NCBI RefSeq assembly: GCF_003096035.1
Contig: NZ_CP029186.1
Span: 757,001-821,000 of the forward strand
Direction: 5' to 3'
DNA: 64,000 nucleotides
Source of the DNA: Flavobacterium album
GTDB lineage: Bacteria > Bacteroidota > Bacteroidia > Flavobacteriales > Flavobacteriaceae
Shown here: positions 56,907 through 64,000 of the stretch, piece by piece
Numbering within the stretch: position 1 is the first letter of the stretch
Layout of the letters: each line of letters begins with the position of its first letter
Made by a program: the position numbers and the translations under genes
Notes under the pieces: generated by a model
The model's database searches: none
What the model saw: the letters and a program-made list of their open reading frames with translations, nothing else
What the model was told of the DNA's origin: nothing

Positions 56907-57654
56907 AGTTATCCCTGTCGTTTAAAAAACCGAATTTTTTACGGTTTTCGAGTAAGCTTTCCTTATCGAGGTTTACTGTAAACACCCCTTCATTATCTGA
57001 TGCATCGGCCAGCGTTGCACCCAGGCAGTCCAGTACCTGCGAATGCCCCGGATATAAGTGCCTGTTCTCATCTTTCCCGATCCTGTTAAGTCCTGCCACA
57101 TAGCACATATTTTCTATCGCGCGTGCCTTTAGCAGCGTATCCCACGCAAACAGGCGTGGCGAAGGCCAGTTGGCTACATACAGCAGCAGGTCATAACCCT
57201 CTACGTTTCGTGCAAAAACGGGGAAACGTAAATCATAGCATACCAGCGGGCATATTTTCCAGCCATTATATTCCACGATAAGTTTTTCTGTCCCGGCGGT
57301 ATAGGCCTTGTCTTCTCCTGCCAATGAGAAAAGATGGCGTTTGTCGTAGGTTTTTACCGCCCCATCAGGGAATACAAAAAGCAGGCGGTTGTAATACCTG
57401 CCATCCTCTTTAATAACGAGGCTTCCTGTAATGGCACAACCCTTAGCAGCAGCCATTTCCTTCATCCAGGCTACGGTTTCGCCGTCCATGGTTTCCGCCA
57501 CAGCTTCCGGCTTCATGGTAAACCCTGTTGGGAACATTTCGGGCACGAGGATCAGGTCGGTCATTTCGATGCTGTTGATGAGCCTTTCGAAATTGGCACG
57601 GTTCGCCTGTGGGTTTTCCCAGGTAAGGGAGGTTTGTATGAGGGAGATCTTCAT
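56890..57654 (-). CDS. nitrilase-superfamily amidohydrolase, omega-amidase (YafV) type
   Basis: The 254-residue protein has the Glu-Lys-Cys triad: E39 (LILVPEMFPTGF), K105 (YDKRHLF) and C139 (CPLVCYDLRFP). This order and the downstream NWP-PR-AWD-LLKARAIEN match the YafV/omega-amidase branch, which hydrolyses alpha-ketoglutaramate and alpha-ketosuccinamate in metabolite repair. Its 3' end overlaps the convergent lipoprotein gene. Its upstream region is only 45 bp because an AT-rich NTPase gene starts there on the other strand; no clear promoter is visible. Confidence 0.9.
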   Translation of the reverse strand: MKISLIQTSLTWENPQANRANFERLINSIEMTDLILVPEMFPTGFTMKPEAVAETMDGETVAWMKEMAAAKGCAITGSLVIKEDGRYYNRLLFVFPDGAVKTYDKRHLFSLAGEDKAYTAGTEKLIVEYNGWKICPLVCYDLRFPVFARNVEGYDLLLYVANWPSPRLFAWDTLLKARAIENMCYVAGLNRIGKDENRHLYPGHSQVLDCLGATLADASDNEGVFTVNLDKESLLENRKKFGFLNDRDNFTLQG

Positions 57655-57699
57655 TATTTTACCATGAATTATTTTATAAATTTATGGAAAATAAAATCT

Positions 57700-59820
57700 A
57701 TGGCAAATCAGTCTTACATTATCCCCGAACTCCCAATAAATTCTGAAGATGAAGATGTTTTTAATTTTAGCCCCTATGTGAAAAAGATTGATAAAATACT
57801 TCAAGCTAATTCTATCAATTCTGACCCCCTGACTATCGGGATTTATGGCAAATGGGGTGAAGGTAAGACATCATTTTTAAATTTACTCGCGACGCATCTT
57901 TCAGAATTTAAAGATGATGGCACTTCAAAACGCATACTAAAATATCATTTTAACCCATGGAGATATTCAGGAGAAGATGAAATGCTTTTAGCTTTTTTTG
58001 AAGGATTATCAAATATGTTGTCCATTCAAACAAATTCTTCTTTACAAAAAGCGGGCAAGTTTATCAAAAAGATAAGTAAGTATTTTAAAGCTATTAAGAT
58101 TTCTTCAAGTGTTGGCATACCAAAATTTTTGGGAACAAAAGTAACTTTTGAGCTAAATGAGATATTAAAAGCTATGGGAGAGGATTTAGAAGGTAAGCCC
58201 ATATCTCCCGAGGTATTAAATAAGGTTATAGATGATGCACTTTGCGAATCAAAATATAAAATCGTCATTTTTATAGATGATATAGATCGTTTGGATAAAG
58301 ATGAAATATATACACTATTTAAAATTATAAAACTTAATGCTAATTTTAGAAATCTGGTTTATCTAATTGCTCTTGATCCAGAACAAGTTTCTAAAGCAAT
58401 TCATCATAGATATGGTACGGATAAACTTGACGGAAAATTATTTATCGAAAAAATCATAAATATCCCGATCATATTACCTAGAATTGAAAAGGAAGATTTA
58501 CAATTATTTTTTGATAAAAAAATTTCAGACTTAAATCGACTTCTTTCTTTAAATAAAGACAATGACTTTAAAGAAATAGCATTCGAATTTAGAAGATTCA
58601 ACTTTAATAATCCAAGGGAAATTATTAGAGTAATAAATAGTTTTGCAATAAGTGCATGCGCAATTGGTGAGGAAGTAAACCTTCGTGATCTTTTCTGGAT
58701 TGAATATTTAAAAATAACAAATGAAACTTGTTATAACGATATTAAAAATTACAATGAGGAAACTCAAATCTTTACTGAAATGTCAGGAGTTATAGATTTT
58801 AATGATGAAATCAATACACAGGGGAAACCTAATGGATTTAGAAAACACTTAATTAATACCTATCCTGAAATAGAATCTATATTAAACCATCTTTTCCCAA
58901 ACAATAATTTTCAGGGAACGGGAAGTAAAATAGATTCTAAAACATTAGAAAAAGAATTAAGAATCAACTCATCTGATCATTTTGAAAAATTCTTTTCTTA
59001 TCATACTTTCAGAAAGATTTCAGAAACTAATTTCAAGATTATAAAAAATTTAATCGCCGAGGAAAAAGAAGATGATTTAAAAACAGCTATTGTTAATTTA
59101 TTTGCTCGTCACGCAGAATATAAAACATTATATAAAATTGAGAATCTTATTGAAGAACTAGATGTTGATAAACTTTTATTTCTTTCTCATTTTCTTATTT
59201 TAAATATCAATATTATACCCGAGATTGGTGAAGACATGTTTGGCAGAAGTTTTAGAATAAGAATAATAGAGAAAATTGCTATTACATTAAATGATAATGA
59301 TATTTCTAAAGATTATTTAATTGACCTAGCAGAAGAGATGACATTATTTAATTTATGCTACTTTACAAGAAAATTTACTGTTCAAAATGTAAGAAATGAA
59401 TTGCAGGAAGTGATAGTTCGCAGAATAAAACTTGAAAAGAAACCATTTTATGAGGAACCACTTAATGCCCCAAATAAAATGATAATGCAGATATGGAATA
59501 ACAAAAATTCAGCAGAATTTGATAGGTTTATTAAAGACACTCTGCAAAATGATAATATTCTACTTCTTATAAGAAATTTTCCAGTGTATTGGAATAATAC
59601 ATTTTTTGGGGCTTTAACAAAAAGTAATTATGATTTTATGAAATCAATAATTGATGTGGATTATATATATGAAAAATTAAAAGAGTACCATGCAGAGTTA
59701 TTTGATAAACACATTGATATTAGTGATATTGATTTTCAGGAATCAACTTCACATACAATTGAAGAAAATGCACTTCAGTTTATAAATTGGCATAATATTG
59801 AGAAATCGACTTCATTCTAA
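57700..59820 (+). CDS. KAP-family P-loop NTPase
   Basis: The 706-residue protein has Walker A GKWGEGKTS (residues about 50-58), the KAP-type HFNPWRYSGEDEMLLAFF (about 85-102), Walker B VIFIDDIDRLDKDE (D193, D194) and a sensor-like VYLIALDPEQVSKAI. Unlike animal KAP proteins, it lacks membrane helices between Walker A and B. The C-terminal 400 residues are helical and rich in Lys, Asn and Ile, without known motifs. KAP NTPases include the phage-exclusion protein PifA, and many occur in defence islands. The gene is strikingly AT-rich against its neighbours and stands alone. An in-frame ATG at 57664 is an alternative start. Confidence 0.85.
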   Translation: MANQSYIIPELPINSEDEDVFNFSPYVKKIDKILQANSINSDPLTIGIYGKWGEGKTSFLNLLATHLSEFKDDGTSKRILKYHFNPWRYSGEDEMLLAFFEGLSNMLSIQTNSSLQKAGKFIKKISKYFKAIKISSSVGIPKFLGTKVTFELNEILKAMGEDLEGKPISPEVLNKVIDDALCESKYKIVIFIDDIDRLDKDEIYTLFKIIKLNANFRNLVYLIALDPEQVSKAIHHRYGTDKLDGKLFIEKIINIPIILPRIEKEDLQLFFDKKISDLNRLLSLNKDNDFKEIAFEFRRFNFNNPREIIRVINSFAISACAIGEEVNLRDLFWIEYLKITNETCYNDIKNYNEETQIFTEMSGVIDFNDEINTQGKPNGFRKHLINTYPEIESILNHLFPNNNFQGTGSKIDSKTLEKELRINSSDHFEKFFSYHTFRKISETNFKIIKNLIAEEKEDDLKTAIVNLFARHAEYKTLYKIENLIEELDVDKLLFLSHFLILNINIIPEIGEDMFGRSFRIRIIEKIAITLNDNDISKDYLIDLAEEMTLFNLCYFTRKFTVQNVRNELQEVIVRRIKLEKKPFYEEPLNAPNKMIMQIWNNKNSAEFDRFIKDTLQNDNILLLIRNFPVYWNNTFFGALTKSNYDFMKSIIDVDYIYEKLKEYHAELFDKHIDISDIDFQESTSHTIEENALQFINWHNIEKSTSF

Positions 59821-59845
59821 TAATGAAGTCGACTCAGTTTTTGTA

Positions 59846-61264
59846 TTACTCCATCACCAGCGTCCCAACCATACCAGCTTTCAGCATTAAGGTCGCCTTT
59901 TTATTTCCGGCACCAACATCAATCGTTTTATCCTGTTCCGAAGTATTTTGCAGTACGACAGCTATTTTCCCGTCAGGCGTTTTGTAGGCTACATTTGGCA
60001 ATCCTTCCGGCATATCTGATTGCACCCTAACCGAACCCGGCCTCACGAATTTTGAGGAATGCGCAATGATGTAATAGGCAGGTTCGCGGGTTACTTTGTT
60101 GCCGGTAATGGTTATGGCGCCAAGGCAGCGGTCACAGCCACCCCTGTCGGTATGCGGCTCCTGCTTTTCGTCGGCAGCAAGGTTCCATTCCAGTACCGTT
60201 TTGCACCAGTTGCGTGGCGCGCCAATGCTCAGGTTCTCCGTATGCCAAGTAAGCTCTTTGGCAAAATCGCCGGGAGCGCCTACCCACTGCTCCGTAAAAT
60301 ATAAATTCTTATCAGGGTGTGCCGTATGTACTTTCGATATGGCATCTACCGTACCGCCATATAAGTGAAATGCGGATCCATCAATATACTTAGCCGCCTC
60401 TTTATCATCGAGTATTGAAATAGGATAATCCGGCCTGTCAGCGTTGTGGTCGTAAATGATGATCTTCGTTCTGATGTTGTTCTTTTTGAAAGCAGGGCCC
60501 AGATGGTCGCGCACGAACACTTTCTGGTCGGCGGCTTCCATCAGCAGGCTTGGGTTGTTGCCGGGATGCAGCGGCTCATTCTGTACCGTAAGGGCATAAA
60601 TCGAAATACCATTCTCCTTCATTTGCTGCACATACTTCACGAGATATTTCGCGTAGGCCGGATAGTATTCCAGTTTCAGGCTGCCGCCGCGGGTATCGCC
60701 GTTGGTTTTCATCCATACGGGTGGCGACCAAGGCGAACCCAATATTTTTATATCAGGGTTTATCGCCAATATCTGCTGCAATACCGGAACAAGGTACTTT
60801 TTATCGTAACCGAGGTCAAAGCGGTCGATGTTTTTGTCGGTCTCGCCTTTTGGGAGGTCGTTATAGGAAAACAGCAATTCGTCAAGGTCGGATGCGCCCA
60901 CGCTTATACGCAGGAAGCTTACACCGATATCATTGGTACCCGCGCCAAAAAGTTCCTTTAAAAGGTCGGCGCGCGACTGCGAATCCATTTTAAAAATATG
61001 CTTGGCACTGCCCCCTGTGAGGGTAAAGCCGAAGCCGTCCATTTCCTGGTATTTTACCGATGGGTCTATGCTAAGCTGCGTATGGGCTGCAGCTGTAGTA
61101 TTGGAAACTGGCTGTTGCTGAAGCAGTGCTGATTTGTCGGGCATAGTAACCCATAATCCCGCGCCTGTAGATTTTGTTTTGGATGCCGAACCACAGCCTG
61201 CCACAAGCCCTGCAAGAAGTACTGTCGCTATGCCGGCTGCTGCTTTTGTCCTGATTTGAAACAT
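59846..61264 (-). CDS. GH30-family glycoside hydrolase lipoprotein
   Basis: The 472-residue protein has a lipoprotein signal (GLVAGC) and a GH30 (glucosylceramidase / beta-1,6-glucanase type) barrel. MDGFGFTLTGGSA, ILGSPWSPPVWMKTNG, the acid/base E230 in TVQNEPLHP, the nucleophile E325 in YFTEQWVG, and the C-terminal beta domain (AYYIIAHSSKFVRPGSVRV) are all present. It would cleave beta-linked glucans or related glycosides at the outer membrane. The frame is open 57 codons further upstream, but the lipobox sets the start at 61264. No SusC/SusD pair is adjacent, so it is not part of a visible PUL. Confidence 0.92.
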   Translation of the reverse strand: MFQIRTKAAAGIATVLLAGLVAGCGSASKTKSTGAGLWVTMPDKSALLQQQPVSNTTAAAHTQLSIDPSVKYQEMDGFGFTLTGGSAKHIFKMDSQSRADLLKELFGAGTNDIGVSFLRISVGASDLDELLFSYNDLPKGETDKNIDRFDLGYDKKYLVPVLQQILAINPDIKILGSPWSPPVWMKTNGDTRGGSLKLEYYPAYAKYLVKYVQQMKENGISIYALTVQNEPLHPGNNPSLLMEAADQKVFVRDHLGPAFKKNNIRTKIIIYDHNADRPDYPISILDDKEAAKYIDGSAFHLYGGTVDAISKVHTAHPDKNLYFTEQWVGAPGDFAKELTWHTENLSIGAPRNWCKTVLEWNLAADEKQEPHTDRGGCDRCLGAITITGNKVTREPAYYIIAHSSKFVRPGSVRVQSDMPEGLPNVAYKTPDGKIAVVLQNTSEQDKTIDVGAGNKKATLMLKAGMVGTLVME

Positions 61265-61498
61265 AATAGAATTTTTTAGTTGATGTTTTTTTGGAAGACC
61301 CAAATTACGATAATTTCTGCTAAAAGGAAGCAATGAATTATGGGAAAATGGAACGCGGATGACGCAGATCGGGCGGATGACCACGGATTTTCCTACTGCC
61401 TTCAATATTTCATATTCTGCGTGGATATATTGCAACCTTTCCTATCTGCATTATTTAGATGACAAAATTGCCACAATGAGTATATCTGAAAACTGTGA

Positions 61499-61521
61499 CC
61501 TGCCTTTGCCGGCAGGCAGGC
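61499..61521. repeat. CCTGCC / GGCAGG palindrome
   Basis: CCTGCC-TTTGCC-GGCAGG can form a 6-bp GC stem just downstream of the ChaN-like gene. The rest of 61265-61533 shows no gene. Confidence 0.4.
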
Positions 61522-61533
61522 TGCGACTGAAAA

Positions 61534-62385
61534 CTAATACGTCTTCGTCATATCCTCATCTACCACCAATATAAAATCGGCCAGGTTGCCGTTTTCCTTT
61601 TCGAGTTTGGAAATATCTTTTTGGGATACCGCTGCGATGGTGATTACTTTAACACCCGGTTTTGCTTTTTTCAGGTACCAGCCAATGCCCTCGAAATTAT
61701 CGCTGTGGTAGGTGCCGTTGTAATGAATGAATACCGTACCGGGCTTCAGGTTTTTGGCAATGAAATGTGCCATTGTTGCATCTTTTATTGCCTGTGCTTT
61801 TGGGAGGTTATCGCCGCCGTGGCCACCTGACATTTCGAACATTTTCACATAACCGGGCAGTGTCGCATCATACGCAATGGGCAATGGCGCTACCCACGCT
61901 TTTTCTTCGGCAGTAAGCCCATCAAGCGCTTCGAAGCCGCCTTTATACACTCTATTGGCAAAACGGCGGGGTACATTGGCCGCGATAAACGGATAGTTTT
62001 TCCCTTTAGCAAAGTCCACCAATGGCTTATAGTCGGTCTTATGATTGGGCCACAGGCGGGCCAGCGTGTCGAATGCTTTTTGGTCGATCTCCCCGCGCAG
62101 GTACTGGTCGAGTTGCTTTTGGTTATCGGCTTCGATCATCTCAGCGCCAAGTACTAACGGTTTGGTTTCCGAAAGGTCTTTTGCGAGTTCGAGTTCCAGC
62201 CAGTGGATTAGGGAATTGTCATGATGCTCCCCAAACAGTACAACTTCTGTATCTCCCGCGACTTTCAGCAGTTTTTTATAGGTGGTTTTTTTGCCTTGCT
62301 TAGTATAGAGCTGGTAGGGCCGGCCTTCCTGCGCAAAGGTTATGGCAGAAAGGAAAAGTGCTGTCAGGATTAGATGGAGTTTCAT
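61534..62385 (-). CDS. ChaN-like (haem-binding/Tiki-type) secreted protein
   Basis: The 283-residue protein has a signal peptide (cleavage near ITFAQ) and the ChaN family pattern VVLFGEHHDNSLIHWLELEL ... LVLGAEMIEADNQ ... FIAANVPRRFANRVYKGGF ... IHYNGTYHSDNFEGIGWYL. In Campylobacter ChaN binds haem; other relatives have a protease-like EreA/Tiki fold with Glu and His ligands in GEHHDN and GAEM. No lipobox is seen, so it is probably periplasmic. Confidence 0.87.
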   Translation of the reverse strand: MKLHLILTALFLSAITFAQEGRPYQLYTKQGKKTTYKKLLKVAGDTEVVLFGEHHDNSLIHWLELELAKDLSETKPLVLGAEMIEADNQKQLDQYLRGEIDQKAFDTLARLWPNHKTDYKPLVDFAKGKNYPFIAANVPRRFANRVYKGGFEALDGLTAEEKAWVAPLPIAYDATLPGYVKMFEMSGGHGGDNLPKAQAIKDATMAHFIAKNLKPGTVFIHYNGTYHSDNFEGIGWYLKKAKPGVKVITIAAVSQKDISKLEKENGNLADFILVVDEDMTKTY

Positions 62386-62420
62386 TGTGTTATTTTGATT
62401 GGATAAAAATAAGCAATTTT

Positions 62421-62460
62421 GGCCTCACCCCCAACCCCTCTCCATGGAGAGGAGCAGCTG
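62421..62460. repeat. CCCCTCTCC-type palindromic dispersed repeat, second copy
   Basis: CTCACCCCCAACCCCTCTCC followed by ATGGAGAGGAG forms inverted CCTCTCC / GGAGAGG arms. It is related to 20229-20265 and lies in the divergent gap between the ChaN-like gene and the HMG-CoA synthase gene. Confidence 0.55.
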
Positions 62461-62621
62461 CACTCATGCTGGATATGTTCACCAGATACATACCAAAACC
62501 TGAGGAATCAAAAATTTTACTCCCCGTTTTTTTTATAATTCTTAAAAATGCAATCTGGCCGAAAGTTGTTTGGCATTTTCCCATTCATCCTTTATACTTT
62601 TATATCTTAAAATCGTTCACT

Positions 62622-63983
62622 ATGACCTTTGGAATTGACGCCATTGCCTTTGATATTGCCAGACTGCACCTACCGATAAAAACGCTTGCCGATGCCCGGG
62701 GCATTGATCCCGAAAAGCTCGAAAAAGGGCTCGGGCTCGTGAAAATGACATTACCTGATGTACACCAGGATACCGTGGTATTTGGCGCCAATGCCCTGAC
62801 GAAACTCATTACTCAAAACCATATCGACCTGAAAGAAATCAGCCGTATTTATGTAGGTACCGAGAGCGGCATTGACAGTTCCAAGCCTATTGGGTCCTTC
62901 CTCGTTTCGCTGATGGAGCAGAAGTTTGGCGAAGGATCGCTTTCGCATTGCGATACACTGGATATTACATTCGCCTGCATTGGTGGCGTGGATGCACTGC
63001 ACAACTGCCTGGACTACGTTCGCCTCAATCCAACAAAAAAAGCAATAGTTGTCACCACCGATATTGCTAAATACGATTTGGAGTCTACCGGCGAATACAC
63101 GCAGGGAGCAGGCGCACTGGCGATGCTGATTAGTGCTGACCCGCGGATCATTTCCTTTTCAGGAGAATTTGCCGTGAGTACTAAGGGCGTATTCGATTTC
63201 TTTAAGCCCTATCACACAGTTGATAAAAGGGATATAAACGGCAACGAAAATAATGAACCCTGGCATGATGTGCTCGAAGCCGAAATTGAGATACATAAAG
63301 ACCAGCCGGTATTCGACGGGCAGTATTCTAACCAATGCTATACTGACCGGACGAAAGAAGCGTATTTCCGGTTTAAAGAAATGACTAATACAAAAGGCTC
63401 ATTGCATGAAAGCTGGGAGGCACTGCTCTTGCATCTGCCTTATGCTTACCAGGGCCGCAGGATGTTCCCTGAAATTTACGGACTTGACGCAGCCTCACCC
63501 CTGCTTACGGGTAACGAAGAGCCTTCGGAATACCAAAGTAAAATAAAGGAAATAGCAAAATCGGAGGCCTACAGGGATTTTGTAAACCGGAAATTGCAAA
63601 TGGCTGAGACGGCATCATCGCTCATCGGAAATTTATATACCGGTTCCATTTTTATGGGATTGCTTTCGGCGTTAAGCCAATTCTCCAAAAATGGTGCGGA
63701 TATTACCGGAAAGAAATTTGGGTTCCTGGCGTATGGCAGCGGCTCAAAATCGAAAGTATTCGAAGGCACGGTGCAACCCGGCTGGAAAGAAGCTATAGAT
63801 AAAACGCAACTCTTTGACAAATTCGGCGAAAGCCATGAGATTGGTTTTGAAACCTATCTTAAACTACATAAAAAAGAGTTGAAGAGTAGTGTACTACCTA
63901 CCACGAATGAATGGGCGCTTGACCGGATTGAGAAGGAAAGCCCGAATTTAAAAGGGGCGAGATATTACCGCTGGGCGGAGTAA
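62622..63983 (+). CDS. hydroxymethylglutaryl-CoA synthase family protein
   Basis: The 453-residue thiolase-fold protein starts at ATG 62622 (MTFGIDAIAFDIARLHLPI); the frame is open far upstream but across a repeat. It has the Glu region VGTESGIDSSKP, the catalytic Cys in ITFACIGGVDAL, and the His in LLHLPYAYQGRRMFPE. These form the Glu-Cys-His set of HMG-CoA synthases, which condense acetyl-CoA with acetoacetyl-CoA as the first committed step of the mevalonate pathway. Flavobacteria use this route to isoprenoids. The gene ends 17 bp before the window edge. Confidence 0.92.
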   Translation: MTFGIDAIAFDIARLHLPIKTLADARGIDPEKLEKGLGLVKMTLPDVHQDTVVFGANALTKLITQNHIDLKEISRIYVGTESGIDSSKPIGSFLVSLMEQKFGEGSLSHCDTLDITFACIGGVDALHNCLDYVRLNPTKKAIVVTTDIAKYDLESTGEYTQGAGALAMLISADPRIISFSGEFAVSTKGVFDFFKPYHTVDKRDINGNENNEPWHDVLEAEIEIHKDQPVFDGQYSNQCYTDRTKEAYFRFKEMTNTKGSLHESWEALLLHLPYAYQGRRMFPEIYGLDAASPLLTGNEEPSEYQSKIKEIAKSEAYRDFVNRKLQMAETASSLIGNLYTGSIFMGLLSALSQFSKNGADITGKKFGFLAYGSGSKSKVFEGTVQPGWKEAIDKTQLFDKFGESHEIGFETYLKLHKKELKSSVLPTTNEWALDRIEKESPNLKGARYYRWAE

Positions 63984-64000
63984 AGCCAATTTCATTCTTA

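Noticed and set aside
57334..57699. Upstream extension of the KAP NTPase frame across the nitrilase-family gene
   Set aside because: The extension has no family resemblance and is antisense to a well-supported gene; the first ATG after the nitrilase start is sufficient.

Overview
The window reads as chromosomal DNA of a member of the Flavobacteriaceae (Bacteroidota), close to Flavobacterium. The evidence is the many promoter -7 boxes of the form TAnnTTTG, the general lack of Shine-Dalgarno sequences, secreted proteins with type IX secretion (T9SS) type A and type B C-terminal sorting domains, a mevalonate-type HMG-CoA synthase, lipoproteins with acidic residues after the lipid-bearing Cys, and several families of short palindromic intergenic repeats. 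I see no insertion sequence, integrase, CRISPR array, rRNA or replication origin. One tRNA gene is present.

Layout. 1-1.8 kb: start of a minus-strand gene, then pdxA (vitamin B6) divergent from ribE (riboflavin). 2.1-11 kb: a 2972-residue secreted T9SS type B repeat protein. 11.5-14.2 kb: a radical SAM / DUF4130 pair linked to DNA repair, then tRNA hydroxylase miaE. 14.3-19.5 kb: an AsmA-like envelope protein, an orphan small protein, a membrane-anchored dihaem cytochrome c and an AraC-family regulator. 19.6-21.7 kb: two 2H phosphoesterases, a secreted protein and a CAT-anticodon tRNA. 21.8-26.2 kb: a WGR-SWIM protein pair in one operon. 26.4-32.6 kb: a surface-type lipoprotein, methylmalonyl-CoA epimerase, rbfA with a LolC/E-like permease, a MATE exporter and dusB. 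32.9-39.7 kb: two paralogous units, each a large T9SS type A protein followed by a small signal-peptide protein resembling a PID-CTERM protein. 40.2-48.4 kb: lepA, then a heavy-metal RND efflux operon (small His-containing protein, TolC-like, adaptor, CzcA-like pump) with a strongly foldable 131-nt segment before the tolC-like gene. 48.5-50.6 kb: an AT-rich gene joining a cyclodeaminase-like domain to an ImmA/IrrE peptidase domain, then a broken gene. 50.6-57.7 kb: thiL, a small membrane protein, an orphan AT-rich gene, glyS, comF, an Ig-like lipoprotein and an omega-amidase-type hydrolase. 57.7-59.8 kb: an AT-rich KAP-family P-loop NTPase. 59.8-64 kb: a GH30 glycosidase lipoprotein, a ChaN-like protein and an HMG-CoA synthase family enzyme.

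Most genes are housekeeping or envelope functions in short transcription units. The accessory material comes as single AT-rich genes dropped between core genes (48.5, 52.2 and 57.7 kb). The strongest candidates for something undescribed are the cyclodeaminase-ImmA/IrrE fusion, the nested RNA fold ahead of the metal efflux genes, the duplicated T9SS plus small-protein units, a two-hairpin RNA candidate with C5 loops upstream of lepA, and a set of genes whose -7 box almost touches the start codon. All functional calls rest on reading the sequence and remembered family features. No database search was run.
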